A stretch of 64,000 nt of DNA, taken from CAYQVO01 sp964421085 (lineage in GTDB: Bacteria; Bdellovibrionota_C; UBA2361; CAYQVO01). The notes under the pieces were generated by a model that saw only the letters and a list, made by a program, of their open reading frames with translations, was not told where the DNA came from and did not search any database. Location of the stretch: NCBI GenBank assembly GCA_964421085.1, contig CAYQVO010000003.1, forward strand, positions 1 through 64,000, written 5' to 3'. The position numbers and the translations under genes are program-made. Below are positions 44,581-54,093 of this stretch, in pieces (positions within the stretch are counted from its first letter, which is position 1; every line of letters starts with the position of its first letter).

Positions 44581-45227
44581 CCCGCGAACTTCTCATAGAG
44601 CTGCGCGTATTCGATATCAAGGGCGTCATATCTCTGCTTCAGTATAAAGTAGTGCTCGCTCATCTGCTCAATCTCGGTAAGCAGTGTGGTGATCTGTTCC
44701 TGAGACCGCACCAGTTCGCCCCGCATTTTCTCCACCTGAGTCTGAGCCTGGATGTTGCCTTCCAGCTCTTTCATCAGATTGTCGAGTTGATCCATTGATT
44801 CGGCCAGCTGCTCCTTGAGCTGATCGTTCTTTCTGGAGAGTTCCTGTTCTTTCTTGTTAAGAATGCGGAGTTCTTCTTTGGCCTCGACTCCACTTGCCTC
44901 GAGTTCGCGCTCGATCTCTTCGAGATCTCTCAGCCGCTCTTCAACCGTTTCGAGTTCAGCCTGAGTAATTGTCACCCGGCCCCGTTCGACTTTAACTGCA
45001 TCCCGCAGTGCGTTAGCTGCCGCCACCTGGGACGCAATATCTTTCGGCTCGATCATCCCTTTGTTGATCTCTTCGATCTCTGTGACGAGCGCCTTTCGCT
45101 CATCGAGCTCCCTTTCGAGCGATTTGATTATGCCGGTACCCACGTTCTGTTTTCCGCGGGCAAGGAAAAACAGGGCGCCTATGATGAGGAGGGCTTCGAC
45201 TATGCCTGTAATGATGATTGCGGCCAT
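44577..45227 (-). CDS. Membrane-anchored coiled-coil protein
   Basis: The ATG at 45227 begins MAAIIITGIVEALLIIGALF, a single N-terminal transmembrane helix; an in-frame extension to 45320 would lie inside the VWA gene. The 216-residue product continues as a long, almost unbroken coiled coil (about 25-205) with heptads of Glu, Leu, Arg and Lys. It begins 2 bp after the VWA gene stop and overlaps mpl by 4 bp. It resembles structural or spacer proteins such as TolA- or DivIC-like coils in layout only. It is likely a periplasmic or cytosolic scaffold at the inner membrane. Confidence 0.72.
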   Translation of the reverse strand: MAAIIITGIVEALLIIGALFFLARGKQNVGTGIIKSLERELDERKALVTEIEEINKGMIEPKDIASQVAAANALRDAVKVERGRVTITQAELETVEERLRDLEEIERELEASGVEAKEELRILNKKEQELSRKNDQLKEQLAESMDQLDNLMKELEGNIQAQTQVEKMRGELVRSQEQITTLLTEIEQMSEHYFILKQRYDALDIEYAQLYEKFAG

Positions 45228-45228
45228 A

Positions 45229-47451
45229 TTACTTACCCTCTTCTTCTTCTCCGCTGCTTTCGACATCTTCTTCCCCGCTTTCCGCGCCTGTGTCGTCCAG
45301 CAGATTATTGAGTTCCGCATCGATGTCGCTCAGAGGCGCGGCTGCCTGCACCGCACTCTCAGCGCCGGCTTCTTCTTCAGGTGCGGCCGCTGCTTCGGGT
45401 CCCGGAGCATCCTGCCCGCCCCCTTCTTCCTTTTCTTCGATTTCCTCGTCTGCTGTAAGGCCTTCGGGAATCACACCGGCAAACTGAGGATCATCGAAAC
45501 TCACCTCCGTTTTCCCGCGCCGTCTCCGCAGGCTCTCAACCCGGTCCGTGAATATCGTCACAGGAGTGAACACCGGCATGGTGACGGAAGCACCTTCCTG
45601 CGCTTTCCTCAGGAAAACAAACGCGAGGGCCCCGGCAGCGAGATTAAACAGGGTAAGCGCACTGATTGGAAGCGCCTTTGACGGGCTGGAAGGTTTTTCT
45701 TTACGCTCCTTCTCCACGACTACCACTTGAGCGTACTCCTCTCCGCCCCTTTTTATCTTCTCGTAAACCATTGGCGGTGTCATCTCCTGAACCGTCTTCC
45801 CTCGTCTTGTGAGTCCGGTAACGACCGCTTTGAGTTGATATCGGCCTTCTTTCGGGAGACCGAATTCGTCGACTTCATATGCGAGCTGACTGTCCCTGCT
45901 GACCTTCATGGCAATAATAACCTCCTGGCCGTCCGGATCAGTCGCAAGCAGATTCACTGAAGGCGACTTCAATGCCTTTCCGTCTTCCGACAGCTGTGCC
46001 CGGATAATGTCGCGGTCCATGTATATATTAGGATCCTCCCCCCTCGGTTCCGGCCCCTTCTTTTTCCCTTTTCCTGCTTCCATCTCCCTCAGTGTCCGAA
46101 GTGCCTGTGACTCAGCTTCCTTCCGATAGACAGAGAGTCCGATGAAAGGAGGTTTCACACGAAACTGCATCTGTTGATTACGTTCGAAGGTGGGCGCCCG
46201 GGCCATTACCCTGAGCTTGTAGTCTCCGGTCTCATCGACTTTGACTTCAGCTGAGAAAACTCCATCTTTGGCAACCTTATCCCCGTGGGTTCCATCGTCA
46301 TAAAGGGGTCCCTTTGCAGCCGGCTCAGCTATCCTGTCAGTGGCGGTAATGTAGAATGAGTATTGAACCACGTCCGCCATCGCCGCGATCATCACAGGTT
46401 TCTGAGCGTCATAAAGCCTCACCTGAAGAAGATATGTCTGCCCTGCGCTGATCGACGGCGGCCAGTCGGTAACGAGCTTGAGGTTTGTGAGCACCGTGGC
46501 GAAACCGTCAGGGGAGGATATTCCCGACACCTGCCAGCTCCCCGCCATAGGCTTTTTCACCGTCACTACCACGAAATTCTCTTCTGAAAACCAGTGCACT
46601 TCGGGATTGTCTGTGCCCTCTGAAATAATCCCGCCGTCAGGGGCAAGAAGCGAAAGAACCGCGTTCCCCTCCTTCTTTATATAGAACGTGGCCTCTTTGA
46701 CATCCTCGTCGATTTTAAAGCCTGCTTTGGTCATTGAGACCATCTGCGGCTTTTTCACCACAAGAAAGAGGTCCGAATAGCACTGAGGAATCTCCTCGGG
46801 GGTTCTTGCAAACCAGCTTACACCGCCCGTTCCGACTGCTATCTCCTTCAGTAATTCCCGGTCTGCCTGTTCACTGAAAGCAAGGGTGTAAAACTTTATG
46901 CCCTGACTTCTCGCTTCAGGCACCAGATGATCAAGAAGGTGTTTCGTCAATGTTTCAGTGGATCCCTCCTTTGGATTCGGTTCGAATTTGCCGTCGGACA
47001 GAAGGACAACGACCTGGGTGGCGTTCTCGCGGAGATCGACCTCGAGCATTTCCTTCCCTTTCTTCACAGCCTTGAGAAGATCGGTATACATCCCGGTGGC
47101 TTCGATGCGGTCTATGTCGTGTGAAACTGAGTCCAGATCTTTCGGGTTGAAGGGAGAAAGCGGGCGAATAACCCTGGTGGATTCTGAAAACTCGACAATT
47201 GCGAGACGGTCTCCATCGTTGAGTGAACCGGCGAAAAGCCTGGCCCCCTGATTTCTCAGCTTGTGAGGGTCGGTAATAAGCATGCTGCCCGACGCGTCGA
47301 GCATGAGTACAGCATCAATGTTCTCTGATGATTCTTCGCCGCCCGCTGCAGGCTGCTTCACTTCCTGGGCGAAGCCGATTGATATGCATGACGCGCATAA
47401 AACGACGACAACGCAAAACCACGCTGTTGAAAAAACAGACCTAAAGCGCAT
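45229..47451 (-). CDS. Exported VWA-domain protein with C-terminal membrane segment and acidic tail
   Basis: This 740-residue protein, started at an ATG just before a signal peptide (VFSTAWFCVVVVLCASCISI), has a VWA domain (about 45-220) with the MIDAS motif DASGS in AVLMLDASGSM. A central beta-rich region (about 230-560) includes segments resembling Ig-like domains. A transmembrane helix (ISALTLFNLAAGALAFVFL, about 622-641) and a long acidic, Ala-rich C-terminal tail (about 665-740) follow. The layout suggests a periplasmic MIDAS sensor or adhesin-like protein whose tail enters the cytosol. It is first in a unit with the coiled-coil gene and mpl. Confidence 0.85.
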   Translation of the reverse strand: MRFRSVFSTAWFCVVVVLCASCISIGFAQEVKQPAAGGEESSENIDAVLMLDASGSMLITDPHKLRNQGARLFAGSLNDGDRLAIVEFSESTRVIRPLSPFNPKDLDSVSHDIDRIEATGMYTDLLKAVKKGKEMLEVDLRENATQVVVLLSDGKFEPNPKEGSTETLTKHLLDHLVPEARSQGIKFYTLAFSEQADRELLKEIAVGTGGVSWFARTPEEIPQCYSDLFLVVKKPQMVSMTKAGFKIDEDVKEATFYIKKEGNAVLSLLAPDGGIISEGTDNPEVHWFSEENFVVVTVKKPMAGSWQVSGISSPDGFATVLTNLKLVTDWPPSISAGQTYLLQVRLYDAQKPVMIAAMADVVQYSFYITATDRIAEPAAKGPLYDDGTHGDKVAKDGVFSAEVKVDETGDYKLRVMARAPTFERNQQMQFRVKPPFIGLSVYRKEAESQALRTLREMEAGKGKKKGPEPRGEDPNIYMDRDIIRAQLSEDGKALKSPSVNLLATDPDGQEVIIAMKVSRDSQLAYEVDEFGLPKEGRYQLKAVVTGLTRRGKTVQEMTPPMVYEKIKRGGEEYAQVVVVEKERKEKPSSPSKALPISALTLFNLAAGALAFVFLRKAQEGASVTMPVFTPVTIFTDRVESLRRRRGKTEVSFDDPQFAGVIPEGLTADEEIEEKEEGGGQDAPGPEAAAAPEEEAGAESAVQAAAPLSDIDAELNNLLDDTGAESGEEDVESSGEEEEGK

Positions 47452-47626
47452 TATCCGCCATGTACACTGGCCGGCGGAAAACCCGGCCGGCTTATAAACC
47501 AAACAATGTCTATTCGGAGTCTAATACGTTTTCGATGAATCTTAATAGCCCGTTTATTGCGGGCTCGCGCCTTTACGCCCGCTATTGATCTTCCTTCTCA
47601 TTGATCCCCGGTTTATAACAACAGAT

Positions 47627-47971
47627 ATGAAAATCACAGATTTAAACAGTTGCCCGCGGGTTCCGGTCGTGATGGAAGGGGCGTGGGGAGCCGAACGCCA
47701 GGTGCCTGTCGGAAGATCCGACGGAGCTCCCGGTTTCTCTGCCCGGGTTTTCACCATCGCCCCCGGCGGCAACACCCCTCATCATCAGCATCCGTTCGAA
47801 CACGTCAACTATATTATCGAAGGCGAGGGAGAACTGGTTGGCGACGAGGGGCCGAGGGCCGTCAGAAAGGGGGACTTTGTGCTCGTATTACCCGATGAGA
47901 AGCATCAGTACAGGAACACCGGCACAGAGCCGCTCGTGTTCATCTGTCTGGTTCCATCGGCGTACGAATAG
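47627..47971 (+). CDS. Cupin-domain protein
   Basis: The start chosen is the ATG at 47627 (MKITDLNSCPRVPVVMEGAW). The 114-residue protein is a single cupin barrel. Metal-binding motif 1 is TPHHQHPFEHVNYIIEGEGE with three His residues and one Glu, and motif 2 lies in LVLPDEKHQYRNTG. Small cupins of this type act as dioxygenases, isomerases or binding proteins; the substrate is unknown. It is followed by the cyclophilin gene 43 bp downstream. Confidence 0.85.
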   Translation: MKITDLNSCPRVPVVMEGAWGAERQVPVGRSDGAPGFSARVFTIAPGGNTPHHQHPFEHVNYIIEGEGELVGDEGPRAVRKGDFVLVLPDEKHQYRNTGTEPLVFICLVPSAYE

Positions 47972-48014
47972 GTCGAGAGTGCCACGGGAAGGTAATTCTC
48001 TTATACTGTGTAAT

Positions 48015-48566
48015 ATGCGGTCGCTTCTCCTTTTCACCTTATTCCTTCTTTTTCCTGCTTCCGCCGCTTTCCCGGCAGAAATCCCGTTCATTCTCCCTCC
48101 GGAGGATGAACTCGCAAAACTGAAGATGGCGATCCTGTTTACGGACAAAGGGGAAATTGAGTTCGAGCTTTATCCTGAAGAAGCGCCCTGGCATGTGGCG
48201 AATTTCAAGTATCTTGCCGACAAAGGATTCTACAGGAACAGGCGCTTCCATCTGCATTATAAGGACTACATTATTCAGACTGGGGCGCTGCATCAGAGCG
48301 AGAAAGCCGTTTACGGTTACCTGCTCCCTCCCGAGTTCGGTACGATGCTGCATGAGGAGGGAACGCTTGGAATGGCCCGCCTTCCGGATCAAAAAAATCC
48401 GCAGAGGCTCTCAAGCGGCACTCAGTTCCACATCCTTCTTGATTCGAACCGAAAGATGGATCATTCGTACACCATATTCGGCCGTGTGACCGACGGAATG
48501 GAGGTGCTCGGAAACCTGCGGAAGGGCGACCTTATAAGGGATTTGAAGGTTTTCGTGAGGGAGTGA
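48015..48566 (+). CDS. Exported cyclophilin-type peptidyl-prolyl isomerase
   Basis: From the ATG at 48015 the product has 183 residues with a signal peptide (LLLFTLFLLFPASAAFPA). The cyclophilin domain spans about 35-180: AILFTDKGEIEFELYPEEAP near the start, FYRNRRFHLHYKDYIIQTG with the usual Arg-Phe-His segment, GTLGMAR, and GTQFHILLDSNRKMDHSYTI. It should catalyse proline isomerisation in the periplasm. Compared with PpiA-type enzymes, the HLHYKDYIIQTG segment differs from the usual RVVxxFMIQGG, so activity might be altered. Confidence 0.88.
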   Translation: MRSLLLFTLFLLFPASAAFPAEIPFILPPEDELAKLKMAILFTDKGEIEFELYPEEAPWHVANFKYLADKGFYRNRRFHLHYKDYIIQTGALHQSEKAVYGYLLPPEFGTMLHEEGTLGMARLPDQKNPQRLSSGTQFHILLDSNRKMDHSYTIFGRVTDGMEVLGNLRKGDLIRDLKVFVRE

Positions 48567-48577
48567 ATGCCTCCTGA

Positions 48578-50248
48578 TTACCCATCCCCCTCTATTCTCG
48601 GAAAAAGGATCTCAGGCTCCGCAAGCGGATGTCCGGCGTCGAGCGGCACGAGAGCATCGCTCCATTTCACCGCGTCGGATTCGAGACTCAGCATCTTTGC
48701 GATCTTTTCCGACGAGAACGGCATGAAAGGCGAAAGAACAGCACCGAGGAATTTTACGGCATTCAGCCCGTAAACGAGGCTGACTTTCGTTGTCTCCATG
48801 TCGGTCTTTCTCGTCGTCCAGGGGGCTTTCTCGTCTATATACCGGTTGCATTCCCGCCCGAATTCCATCACGCGCTCGAGAGCGGCCTTGAAATTGAACC
48901 GCTCGATCATCCCCGTTATTTCCTGATGGGCGAAAGCCATTTCTTTCTCGAACGTCCGGTCCCGTTCGATTACTTTATCCGCTGCAAATTCAGGGACCGC
49001 AGGACCGCAGTATTTCCGGGTAAAGGATATTATTCTGTTTACGAAGTTTCCTATAACATTCCCAAGCTCGCCGTTATTCCGCGCTGCAAGGTCGTCCGGC
49101 TTGTACACAGATCTGGCCGACTCAGGCGCGATTGCTGTGAGATAATAACGAAGCGCGTCCGGATTTCCGCCGTCTTTCAGGTAATCCTCAATCCAGATAG
49201 CAGTGCCTCTCGACTTCGAGATCTTCTCAGCCTCTCGTCCCGCAAACTTGATGTTAAGAAACTGGTTCACAATCACGCCTTTCGGAAGCTGAAAGCTCCC
49301 CTCCGCGCCAAGCATAGCTATCCAGATCACCGAATGAAAAATAGTGTTGTCCTCGCCGATAAAGTGATAAATGTCGCACTCTTCGGACTTCCACCACTCT
49401 GAATACCGGTCAGGATCGCCATCCCGCTGTGCGCAAAGCTCCTGAGTATCGGATATGTACCCGATTGGCGCGTCGAACCAGACATAGAGAACTTTTCCCT
49501 GCGCATCGGGATCTTCGAGCGGAACGGGAATTCCCCATTCTATATCACGTGTCATGGAGCGTTCGACCAGGCCCGTCGAAAGAAGGCCCTTCACATAATT
49601 GCGGGTGTGATCTCTAAGGATTGCGCGATCGAGCCATTCTCTGACCATTCCTTCAAACCGGGAAAGATCGAGAAACCAGTGCTTTGTCGACCTTACCTCC
49701 GCAGGCTGTCCCGATATTACGCTCCTCGCATCCTTCAAAGTATCTACATCGAGCATCTTTCCGCAGTTCTCGCACTGGTCGCCGTTCTGGTCGGGCGTGT
49801 CGCAGTACCCGCAGGTTCCTTTCACGTACCGATCGGGAAGGAACACTTTTCTGGATGCGTCGTAAAACTGCTGAGTCTCTTTCTTATGGAAATATCCCTT
49901 ATCATAAAGGGACAGGAAGAAATCCTGGCTTGTTTTGTAGTGGCAGGGGTTGCGGCTTGTGGCACCGTAGATGTCGAAACTTATCCCGATTCCCTCAAAA
50001 GCCTTCTTCTGCCGCTCATAATAATGCCTTGCCGCCTCCGCCGGCGTTTTTCCCTCCTTCTCCGCAGTGATCATGATTGCGACGCCATGGTCGTCGGAGC
50101 CGCAGACGTAGCGGACATCGACCCCCTTAAGGCGGAGAAAACGGACATAAATATCCGCTGGAAGATACGCTCCGGCTATATGTCCGACATGCAGGATGCC
50201 GTTCGAGTAAGGAAGGGCGGAGGTTACCAGGACTCGTTTTGATTTCAT
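48578..50248 (-). CDS. metG: Methionyl-tRNA synthetase
   Basis: This 556-residue class I synthetase has the HIGH-like motif HVGHIAG near the N-terminus, a Cys zinc knuckle (CGYCDTPDQNGDQCENCG) and the KMSKS-type motif EKISKSRG. The anticodon-binding helical domain ends near the C-terminus. No C-terminal tRNA-binding (EMAP-like) domain is present, which is normal for the shorter form. It ends an operon after the PBP and a membrane protein, with 11-12 bp between genes. Confidence 0.97.
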   Translation of the reverse strand: MKSKRVLVTSALPYSNGILHVGHIAGAYLPADIYVRFLRLKGVDVRYVCGSDDHGVAIMITAEKEGKTPAEAARHYYERQKKAFEGIGISFDIYGATSRNPCHYKTSQDFFLSLYDKGYFHKKETQQFYDASRKVFLPDRYVKGTCGYCDTPDQNGDQCENCGKMLDVDTLKDARSVISGQPAEVRSTKHWFLDLSRFEGMVREWLDRAILRDHTRNYVKGLLSTGLVERSMTRDIEWGIPVPLEDPDAQGKVLYVWFDAPIGYISDTQELCAQRDGDPDRYSEWWKSEECDIYHFIGEDNTIFHSVIWIAMLGAEGSFQLPKGVIVNQFLNIKFAGREAEKISKSRGTAIWIEDYLKDGGNPDALRYYLTAIAPESARSVYKPDDLAARNNGELGNVIGNFVNRIISFTRKYCGPAVPEFAADKVIERDRTFEKEMAFAHQEITGMIERFNFKAALERVMEFGRECNRYIDEKAPWTTRKTDMETTKVSLVYGLNAVKFLGAVLSPFMPFSSEKIAKMLSLESDAVKWSDALVPLDAGHPLAEPEILFPRIEGDG

Positions 50249-50259
50249 AGCGGCATATG

Positions 50260-50883
50260 TTACCCGGATGCTGTATCGGGATGCAATAATGCGAAGGCAG
50301 CGACCAGAAAAGCCTCTCCATAAAGCTTGAGGGAATCTTCGAGCATCTGAAATGCGCCGAGAAGGCCCTGAGGAAGGTCCCCGGCCACACTGCCATTCGA
50401 GAGGAAATCAAAGAGCACCATCATAAGAAAAGCGGCGAATCCGGCCGCAAGGAGGCCGGGATATCTCAGACGAGTGAGAACATCGCCCCTGTATGCAAAA
50501 AGGATTATCGCTCCGGCAAACCCGTAAACAAGGATAATCATTTCGTCAAGATGGTCCGTGAACCCGCTCTCCTGAATATTAAGGACATAATGCATTGAGT
50601 GATCGAGCCGCTCGTGAATCTGGAGAACCTCATCGAGCGCAAGAAAGAAAAATCCTGACGTGACAATAATCCACGAAACTGAAGCAGAACCCGCCTTGTT
50701 CCTGCTCTGTTTGAACGCTATGAAACAAAATACACATGCCAGCGCCAACTGACAAAATGACCACCACGTTGCTATCGAGTGTTCTCCCAGATATGCGGTT
50801 GGTTCAGCTTCGGCCAGGCCGAGATAAACTGCCCTCGCCACAATCACCGTGTTGACAACGAGCAGTGGAATAAGAAGCTTCAT
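50260..50883 (-). CDS. Polytopic membrane protein of unknown function
   Basis: This 207-residue protein has six or so hydrophobic segments. A conserved-looking motif (FFLALDEVLQIHERLDHSMH) combines acidic residues and His in the membrane region and could bind a metal or heme. It sits between the class A PBP and metG with short spacers (12 and 11 bp), so it is probably co-transcribed. The family was not recognised. Confidence 0.75.
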   Translation of the reverse strand: MKLLIPLLVVNTVIVARAVYLGLAEAEPTAYLGEHSIATWWSFCQLALACVFCFIAFKQSRNKAGSASVSWIIVTSGFFFLALDEVLQIHERLDHSMHYVLNIQESGFTDHLDEMIILVYGFAGAIILFAYRGDVLTRLRYPGLLAAGFAAFLMMVLFDFLSNGSVAGDLPQGLLGAFQMLEDSLKLYGEAFLVAAFALLHPDTASG

Positions 50884-50895
50884 GGTCTTCCCCTG

Positions 50896-53340
50896 TCAAA
50901 GATCGGGCGATTCAAGATACGAAGAAGAATTCGTTTCCGCCTCCTCTTCCACTCCGCCTGGTCCGGTGCCCTTGACGAAATACTCGAGAAAGGCTCCCTG
51001 TGAATCGTGAGGAACAGCTCTTCCGCTCGGCCGATCGATGGCGATGCCCTCAACCCCCGCAGGCGGAACAAAATCCGCCACAGGCGGAGTCCCGGGATCG
51101 ACATATTGAATACCCAGGTCTTCCGCTTCTTTCCGGGACTCCTCCACGAGCTTCGAATACTTCTTCCTGTCCTGCTCCTCGAGATACTGCTTCATGAACG
51201 CGAGCCAGATCGGGGCGGCGATTTTTCCTCCCGTCTCTTTTTTTCCGATCTCTTTCTTCTGGTCGAATCCTATCCAGATTCCCGAGACCCATTCGGGAGT
51301 ATACCCTATGAACCACGCATCCATGCAGTCGTTTGATGTTCCCGTCTTTCCGGCGGCCGGGCGTCCGATCGGTTTGACCACAGTGGCTGTGCCGCGATCA
51401 ATGACACCACGCATCATATTCGCCATGATGAACGCGGAAGTATCAGGCACCGCCTGATGAGCGGAGTTGAGCCTGTCCGCTTCATAGTCGTATATGACTT
51501 TTCCGGCGCGATCCGTAATCTTCGTAATGAAGATACTGTTGAAAAGAAGACCTTTTGCGGCGAACACACCGTAAGCGCGGGCGAGCTCCAGAAGGGTCAC
51601 CTCGCTGCTTCCAAGCGATATCGAGAGGTGCTTTCCTATGGGGCTTTCGATTCCGACCTTCTTTGCCGTGCGAATTACCGGCTCCACTCCGACTTTGCTG
51701 ACAATTTCGGCTGATACGAGGTTTCTCGATTTTTCGAGAGCTGTGCGAAGAGTAATCGGGCCCTGGTACTTTTCATCGAAGTTTCCCGGCGACCAGTACT
51801 GATCTCCCGCCCTGTACGTCCTGGGTTCGTCATGCACGATTGTAGAAGGCGTATATTCAAAGGCGTCGACCGCCGTCAGATAGACAATCGGTTTGAAGGC
51901 GGAGCCCGGCTGCCTGTACGACTGGGTAACACGGTTAAAGACGCTTTTCTCATAGCTGTATCCGCCGACAGTTGCTTTCACCTTGCCTGAGTTCGGGTCG
52001 AGCAGAACAAGAGCCCCTTCTATCTCCGGCGTCTGATCCAGGGACAGGACTTCCTGCTCCTGAACTGCCTTTGTCTTTGGATCCTTTACCTCAACTCTCG
52101 ATACTGAAACCTCGATGACGTCGCCAGGTTTAAGAACATCCTGCGGCCTGAGGCCTGAGACTTTGTCTTCTTTATCCCTGAAACGTTTCGCCCACTCGGA
52201 TTTCGCGACGTCAAGCTGGGCCTGGAAATACCCAAGATCGATTTTCACAATCCCCTTGTCCCGCTGGACCTGTGTGACAAAAGCCGGATATATCTCTCCC
52301 TGTTTCAGCTCCTTTCGAATCCAATATGCGTATTTTTTTATGAACTCATCGCGGCTCGCGGCCATGCCGGCAACAGGACCCCGCCATCCTCTTCTTTTGT
52401 CTATCTTCTTCAATCCATCCTGCAGCGCCGCCCGTGCTTCCGAAGTGGCGTTGAGATCCAGAGCCGTCTCTATCCGCAGTCCGTCGTTTTCAAGATCATA
52501 GTCCTTCCATTTGTCGAGAAAGACTCGATACACCTCGTCGACATAGTAGTGAGCCTCGAAAATTTTCCGGGGCGACTCTCTGTACATCTCGAGCTTCTCT
52601 TTAAGCGCCTGATCCGCCTCACCGGCGCTTATAAACCCGGCCTTTACCATCTGTTCCAGCACATAACGCTGCCGGCGTTTGGCCCGCTGATAATTCTTGA
52701 GCGGGGAGAACTTGCTCGGCGCCTTCGGCAGACCCGCAAGCATTGTCGACTCGGCGAGATTCAGCTGGTTCAGCTCCTTGTGATAATACGCTCTCGCGGC
52801 GGCCTTAACTCCGTATGCCTGGTTGCCGAAAAAAATCTGGTTCAGGTAAATTTCAAGAATTTCATCTTTGGTCAGGCGCTTTTCAATCTGGTAGGAAAGA
52901 ATCGCCTCTTTAATTTTTCGTGCTATCTTTTTTTCCGGGCTCAAAAGAAGATTTTTGACCACCTGTTGAGTGATTGTCGATCCTCCCTGTTTGGTTTCGC
53001 CTGATCTCATATTCGCGATGAACGCTCTCGCTATGCTGAAAGGATCGAGACCTGGGTGGCTGTAAAACGCAGAATCTTCCGCGGCGATGAACGAGTTGCG
53101 GACCACCGGAGGCACTTCGGAGAGTTTTACCGGGTAACGTTTCTCCTTCCAGAACTCCGCGACCAGTTTGCCGTCTTCAGAGTACACGGACGATACAAGC
53201 GGAGGCTTATAGTCGTCGGCGCTGAACAGTTCAGGGAGATCACGGGTGATGTAATAGTATCCCCAGACGGCAAAGACTACGGATGTCGCCCCGAAAAGGA
53301 GCGCAAGGAAGAAAAGTACTATGAAGATTTTTTTGAACAT
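50896..53340 (-). CDS. Class A penicillin-binding protein (PBP1A type)
   Basis: This 814-residue bifunctional enzyme has an N-terminal anchor (IFIVLFFLALLFGATSVVFA), a GT51 glycosyltransferase domain (about 55-230) with EDSAFYSHPGLDPFSIARA, an OB-like insert (about 320-440) typical of PBP1A, and a transpeptidase domain with the SxxK motif in QPGSAFKPI, the SxN equivalent in EKSRNLVS and KTG in AGKTGTSND. It polymerises and crosslinks peptidoglycan. It is first in a unit with the membrane protein and metG. The C-terminus is Ser/Glu-rich. Confidence 0.96.
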   Translation of the reverse strand: MFKKIFIVLFFLALLFGATSVVFAVWGYYYITRDLPELFSADDYKPPLVSSVYSEDGKLVAEFWKEKRYPVKLSEVPPVVRNSFIAAEDSAFYSHPGLDPFSIARAFIANMRSGETKQGGSTITQQVVKNLLLSPEKKIARKIKEAILSYQIEKRLTKDEILEIYLNQIFFGNQAYGVKAAARAYYHKELNQLNLAESTMLAGLPKAPSKFSPLKNYQRAKRRQRYVLEQMVKAGFISAGEADQALKEKLEMYRESPRKIFEAHYYVDEVYRVFLDKWKDYDLENDGLRIETALDLNATSEARAALQDGLKKIDKRRGWRGPVAGMAASRDEFIKKYAYWIRKELKQGEIYPAFVTQVQRDKGIVKIDLGYFQAQLDVAKSEWAKRFRDKEDKVSGLRPQDVLKPGDVIEVSVSRVEVKDPKTKAVQEQEVLSLDQTPEIEGALVLLDPNSGKVKATVGGYSYEKSVFNRVTQSYRQPGSAFKPIVYLTAVDAFEYTPSTIVHDEPRTYRAGDQYWSPGNFDEKYQGPITLRTALEKSRNLVSAEIVSKVGVEPVIRTAKKVGIESPIGKHLSISLGSSEVTLLELARAYGVFAAKGLLFNSIFITKITDRAGKVIYDYEADRLNSAHQAVPDTSAFIMANMMRGVIDRGTATVVKPIGRPAAGKTGTSNDCMDAWFIGYTPEWVSGIWIGFDQKKEIGKKETGGKIAAPIWLAFMKQYLEEQDRKKYSKLVEESRKEAEDLGIQYVDPGTPPVADFVPPAGVEGIAIDRPSGRAVPHDSQGAFLEYFVKGTGPGGVEEEAETNSSSYLESPDL

Positions 53341-53419
53341 TCGCCGGAATCAGGATAGCAGATGAGACTGCCGCCAGCTATGGCAGCTTGACAATTTCCC
53401 TGAACTTCAGCCTGCCGCT

Positions 53420-54010
53420 CTACAACACTTCGCACGCTTCTTCGAACTCCAGCCTCGGGTTCCTCGGATGAAGCTTCGACGAATCGCCGTGTCCCATGTT
53501 GCACAGGAAATTGCTCTTGATCTTTCCGCCCGGGAAAAATTCAGCATCAACCATCTCAGTGTCAAAACCTGACATGGGACCGCAGTCAAGGCCGAGCGAG
53601 CGGGCAGCTATTATCAAATAGGCCCCCTGCAGCGAACTGCTCCGCAACGCTGTCTCCTGAATGAGAGGCTCGTTTCCCGCAAACCAGGATCGCGCATCCA
53701 CTTGAGGGAAAAGGCGCGGAAGCTTCTCATAAAATTCGAGGTCATAGCCGACTATCGCTGTGACGGGAGCTTTCATCGTCTTCTCCACGTTCCCGGGAGC
53801 AAGCGCAGGACGCAGCCGTTCCTTCGCTTCAGGACTCTTCACAAATATTATCCGTGCCGGGCTGCAGTTTGCGCTGGTAGGGCCGAATTTCATCAGATTG
53901 TAAATGGCCCGAAGCTGATCGTCCGTTACCGGCTTATCCAGCCAGGCTGAAAATGTCCTTGCTTCCTGAAATATGAGTTTCAAGTCATCTGTATCGAGTG
54001 TTTTTTTCAT
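53420..54010 (-). CDS. RutE/HadB-type nitroreductase-family reductase
   Basis: The ATG at 54010 (MKKTLDTDDLKLIFQEARTF) gives 196 residues. The FMN-binding nitroreductase fold shows the RutE-like segments LMKFGPTSANCSPARIIFVK and GLDCGPMSGFD. RutE and relatives reduce malonic semialdehyde or related aldehydes and nitro compounds with NAD(P)H. No rut operon genes adjoin it, so the substrate here is uncertain. It is a single gene, divergent from the polysaccharide-lyase gene. Confidence 0.88.
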   Translation of the reverse strand: MKKTLDTDDLKLIFQEARTFSAWLDKPVTDDQLRAIYNLMKFGPTSANCSPARIIFVKSPEAKERLRPALAPGNVEKTMKAPVTAIVGYDLEFYEKLPRLFPQVDARSWFAGNEPLIQETALRSSSLQGAYLIIAARSLGLDCGPMSGFDTEMVDAEFFPGGKIKSNFLCNMGHGDSSKLHPRNPRLEFEEACEVL

Positions 54011-54093
54011 GGCGTTCCCCTCCCTGCTCAGGAAAAACATAGCCTGATATCAGGCACTTTGTCCAATTCTCCTGTGCCTGTTACTATCGCCTG

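Noticed and set aside
47547..47565. Short hairpin AGCCCG/CGGGCT between the VWA gene and the cupin gene
   Set aside because: There is no T-tract on either strand, so a terminator is not supported.
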